Part shown: piece after piece, positions 51,886-54,549 of the stretch
How the letters are laid out: each line of letters begins with the position of its first letter
How positions within the stretch are numbered: the first letter of the stretch is position 1
From: Candidatus Rokubacteria bacterium GWA2_70_23
GTDB lineage: Bacteria > Methylomirabilota > Methylomirabilia > Rokubacteriales > CSP1-6
Reading direction: 5' to 3'
Assembly (NCBI GenBank): GCA_001788395.1
Contig: MGBT01000205.1
Location: 1 to 54,549, forward strand
DNA length: 54,549 nt
The notes under the pieces: model-generated
Database searches by the model: none
The model's input: the letters and a program-made list of their open reading frames with translations, nothing else
What the model was told of the DNA's origin: nothing
Made by a program: the position numbers and the translations under genes

Positions 51886-52139
51886 CGTGTGCTGGAGCAT
51901 TGCCGTCCTCCTTGCTGGGCTTCGGCATAGCGCGGGTCTGATCGATGTACGTGGAGCTGCATGCCCGGAGCGCCTTCAGCTTTCTCGAGGGGGCGGCCCT
52001 GCCCGAAGCGCTCGCCGAGCGGGCGGCCCGCCTCGGGCAGCCGGCGCTGGCGCTCCTGGATCGCGACGGCCTCTATGGCGCGCCCCGCCTCTACCGGGCG
52101 GCGATACGGCTCGGGATCACGCCGCTCGTGGGCGCGGAG
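51886..52139. repeat. Right copy of 254-bp direct repeat
   Basis: Matches 49450-49703 without gaps. Its left part still contains the hicB ribosome-binding site AAGGAGG and the codons for MLQHT on the minus strand, now cut off from the rest of hicB. The hicB -10 box TATACT of the left copy reads TATGCC here. Its right part is the start of the intact dnaE2. Confidence 0.92.
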
Positions 52140-54549
52140 GTGACGCTCGCCGGCGGCGGGCGGCTCCCGCTCCTGGTGGAGGACCGCGAGGGCTATCAGA
52201 ACCTCTGCCGCCTCCTCACGCGCATGAAGATGCAAGCCTCCAAGGGCGAAGGACATGCCACGATCGAGGATCTCGCCGAGCACGCGGCGGGGCTCGTCTG
52301 CCTCACGGGAGGCGCCGAGGGGCCGGTGGCGCTGGCGCTGGCCCGCGAGGGCGACGCCGCGGCGCGCGCCACGCTCGAGCGCCTCCTGTCCATCTACGGC
52401 CGCGGCGGCGTGTACGCGGAGCTGCAGCGGCATCTCGCGCGGGAGCAGGAGGCGCGAAACGAGTGGCTGCGCGCCGAGGCCGCGCGCCTCCGGCTGCCGC
52501 CCCTGGCCACCAACGAGCCCCGCCTCGTCGAGCGCCGCGACCGCCGGCTCCTCGATGTGCTCACGTGCATCCGGCATCACACCACGCTCGACCGGGCGGG
52601 CCGGCTCCTCGCCGAGAACAGCGAGCGCCACCTCAAGGACGACCGGGAGATGGAGCGCCTCTTCCACGACTGTCCGGAGGCCGTGGCGAATACAGGGGAG
52701 CTGGCGCTCCGGCTTGGCTTCACCCTGAAGCACCTGGGCTACCGCTTCCCCGACTACCCGCTCCCGCGGGGCGAGACGCCCATCGGCTTCCTCCGGGCCC
52801 TCTGCGAGCGCGGCGCGCGGACGCGCTACGGCTCGGGGTCGCTCCGCGAGCGCGCCCGCCGCCAGATCGCGCGCGAGCTGGATCTCATCGGGCGTCTCGA
52901 TCTGGCGGGCTACTTCCTCATCGTCTGGGATCTCGTGGAGCATTGCCGCGCCCAGGACATCCTCGTCCAGGGGCGGGGGTCGGCCGCCAACAGCGCCGTG
53001 TGCTACACCCTCGGCATCACCGCCGTGGACCCGGTGGGCATGGATCTCCTCTTCGAGCGCTTCCTCTCCGAGGAGCGGGGCGAGTGGCCCGACATCGATC
53101 TCGATCTGCCGAGCGGAGACCGCCGCGAGCGTGTGATCCAGTACGTCTACGAGCGCTACGGCAGGCTCGGCGCGGCCATGACGGCCAACGTGATCACCTA
53201 CCGCGGCCGGAGCGCGGCGCGCGAGGTGGGCAAGGCGCTCGGTTTCCCGCCCGAGCTCTGCGAGCGGCTCTCCGGGCTCGTGGGCGATCTCGAGTACCAG
53301 GAGCCCGGCGATGCGCTCCCCGCCCGCCTCGCCGAGGCGGGGTGCGATCCGCGAGAGCCGCGCATCCAGCGCTTCGCCGAATTGTGGACGGCCATCCAGG
53401 ACCTCCCGCGCCATCTCGGCCAGCACTCGGGCGGCATGGTGATCTGCCAGGGTCGGCTCGACTCCGTGGTGCCGCTGGAGCCCGCCACCATGCCTGGCCG
53501 CTCCGTGGTCCAGTGGGACAAGGACGACTGCAAGGACATGGGCATCATCAAGGTGGACCTCCTGGGCCTCGGCATGATGTCGCTCCTCCAGGACGCGCTC
53601 AAGATGATCCGGGAGCGGGGCGGCCGGGTGGATCTCGCGCATCTGCCCCAGGACGACCCGGCCGTCTACGCCATGCTCCAGAAGGCCGACACCATCGGCG
53701 TCTTCCAGGTCGAGAGCCGCGCCCAGATGGCGACGCTTCCGCGGCTCCGCCCCGAGCGTTTCTACGACCTCGTGGTGCAGGTCGCCATCATCCGCCCGGG
53801 CCCCATCGTGGGCGACATGGTCCACCCCTATCTCCGCCGCCGGGCGGGGCGCGAGCCGGTGACGGTGCCACACCCAGCGCTCGAGCCGATCCTGGCGCGC
53901 ACCCTCGGCGTGCCGCTTTTCCAGGAGCAGCTCCTGCGCATGGCCATGGCCACGGCCGGCTTCACCGGCGGCGAGGCCGAGGAATTGCGGCGCGCCTTCG
54001 GCTTCAAGCGCTCCGAGCGCGCCATGAAGGAGGTGGAGGTCAAGCTGCGCGCCGGCATGGCCCGCAACGGCATCGTCGGCACGCAGGCCGAGGCCATCGT
54101 CCGCTCCATCACCGCCTTCGCGCTGTACGGCTTCCCCGAGTCCCACGCGGCGAGCTTCGCGCTGCTGGCCTATGCCAGCGCCTATCTCAAGGCGCATCAC
54201 CCGGCCGCCTTCTACGCGGCGCTGCTCAACAACCAGCCCATGGGCTTCTATCACCCGGCCACGATCGTCCGGGATGCCCGGCGCCACGGCGTGGTCATCC
54301 GCCCCATCGACGTGAACCGCTCAGGCTGGCTCTGCGCGATCGAGGACGACCGGAGCGAGCCGCCGGGCACCGCCGTGCGCCTCGGGCTGCGCTACGTCAA
54401 GGGCCTGCGGGAGGAGCTCGGGCGGCGGATGGAGGCTTCGCTCGCGTGCGCTCCCTTCAGGTCGGTGGCCGACCTCATCGAGCGGACCGGGCTCGACCGG
54501 GAAGAGACGGCCCGGCTCGCCGAGATCGGCGCGCTCCGGAGCCTGGGGC
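51945..54549 (+). CDS. dnaE2: Error-prone DNA polymerase DnaE2 (3' end outside window)
   Basis: At least 868 residues of a C-family polymerase; full-length proteins have about 1050, so the C-terminus is beyond the window. An N-terminal PHP domain (MYVELHARSAFSFLEGA, LLDRDGLYGAPRLYRAA) is followed by the palm with QGRGSAANSAVCYTLGIT and the catalytic EWPDIDLDLPSGDR (Asp pair at about residues 383-385), then GVFQVESRAQMATLPRLRP and PHPALEPIL. This is the translesion polymerase that partners ImuA and ImuB. The start at 51945 equals the start of the duplicate stub. Its separation from imuB by about 3 kb of inserted genes is unusual. Confidence 0.94.
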   Translation, partial: MYVELHARSAFSFLEGAALPEALAERAARLGQPALALLDRDGLYGAPRLYRAAIRLGITPLVGAEVTLAGGGRLPLLVEDREGYQNLCRLLTRMKMQASKGEGHATIEDLAEHAAGLVCLTGGAEGPVALALAREGDAAARATLERLLSIYGRGGVYAELQRHLAREQEARNEWLRAEAARLRLPPLATNEPRLVERRDRRLLDVLTCIRHHTTLDRAGRLLAENSERHLKDDREMERLFHDCPEAVANTGELALRLGFTLKHLGYRFPDYPLPRGETPIGFLRALCERGARTRYGSGSLRERARRQIARELDLIGRLDLAGYFLIVWDLVEHCRAQDILVQGRGSAANSAVCYTLGITAVDPVGMDLLFERFLSEERGEWPDIDLDLPSGDRRERVIQYVYERYGRLGAAMTANVITYRGRSAAREVGKALGFPPELCERLSGLVGDLEYQEPGDALPARLAEAGCDPREPRIQRFAELWTAIQDLPRHLGQHSGGMVICQGRLDSVVPLEPATMPGRSVVQWDKDDCKDMGIIKVDLLGLGMMSLLQDALKMIRERGGRVDLAHLPQDDPAVYAMLQKADTIGVFQVESRAQMATLPRLRPERFYDLVVQVAIIRPGPIVGDMVHPYLRRRAGREPVTVPHPALEPILARTLGVPLFQEQLLRMAMATAGFTGGEAEELRRAFGFKRSERAMKEVEVKLRAGMARNGIVGTQAEAIVRSITAFALYGFPESHAASFALLAYASAYLKAHHPAAFYAALLNNQPMGFYHPATIVRDARRHGVVIRPIDVNRSGWLCAIEDDRSEPPGTAVRLGLRYVKGLREELGRRMEASLACAPFRSVADLIERTGLDREETARLAEIGALRSLG

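Noticed and set aside
51807-54287. Long minus-strand open frame opposite dnaE2
   Set aside because: The plus strand encodes unmistakable polymerase motifs; the minus frame is a composition shadow.

Overview
The window is high-GC bacterial DNA (by eye around 70% GC). Starts are often GTG, genes are tightly packed and many overlap by ATGA. The gene mix is dominated by solute ABC transporters, amide and hydantoin-type enzymes, acyl-CoA enzymes, F420/FAD oxidoreductases and a CoxL-type molybdoenzyme. It resembles soil or sediment lineages such as Candidatus Rokubacteria/Methylomirabilota, but nothing here proves taxonomy: there is no rRNA and only one tRNA.

Layout. 1-514: mostly non-coding, with a long inverted repeat. 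515-6463: MFS carrier, an M20-peptidase remnant, and a peptide-type ABC operon (binding protein, two permeases, no ATPases) that includes a CMD-family protein and an alpha/beta hydrolase. 6595-6855: RelE-like scrap running into tRNA-Arg(TCG). 6926-12941: polyamine-type ABC transporter (ATPase and two permeases, no binding protein) interleaved with AroM, DUF917 and hydantoinase/oxoprolinase genes. 12942-13765: transposase remnant and a MITE-like element. 19333-13762 (minus): branched-chain-type ABC operon ending in an acetamidase/formamidase, behind a good sigma70 promoter. 19531-22685: orphan molybdopterin subunit, F420-type PPOX protein and a CMD protein. 22958-29615: biotin carboxylase, biotin carrier and a polar amino-acid ABC transporter split by a DUF4143-type ATPase. 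29626-31675: DUF898 membrane protein and M48 protease. 37906-31672 (minus): acyl-CoA dehydrogenase, acyl-CoA ligase, a nucleotidyltransferase pair, a MazF-like toxin, GIY-YIG, CBS and ferredoxin-NADP-reductase-like genes. 38267-44919: aldolase/dehydrogenase fusion, LLM-class oxidoreductase, FAD reductase, ThDP enzyme, glycosyltransferase. 45325-46830: VapBC and a methyltransferase. 47006-54549: ImuA-ImuB-DnaE2 translesion cassette.

The most unusual part is the right end. The mutagenesis cassette carries a HicAB toxin-antitoxin pair between imuB and dnaE2. A further minus-strand module sits in the same gap: an AbrB-fold protein resembling the HgcAB-associated family, followed by two adjacent paralogous methyltransferases, one of them strikingly low in GC. 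This module has its own consensus-like promoter and lies between two 254-bp direct copies of the hicB-start/dnaE2-start region. The left copy is a truncated dnaE2 start; the right copy leads the dnaE2 gene that runs off the window. The right copy still carries the ribosome-binding site and first codons of hicB, so hicAB was there before the module arrived.

Other themes are several small toxin-antitoxin-like loci (VapBC, HicAB, MazF-like, nucleotidyltransferase pair, RelE-like scrap), gene remnants at operon borders, and GC-rich palindromes. One palindrome is read through in frame inside imuB, and another overlaps the ribosome-binding site of the biotin-carrier gene. Apart from the AbrB-fold protein and the antitoxins, no transcription-factor gene was recognised.
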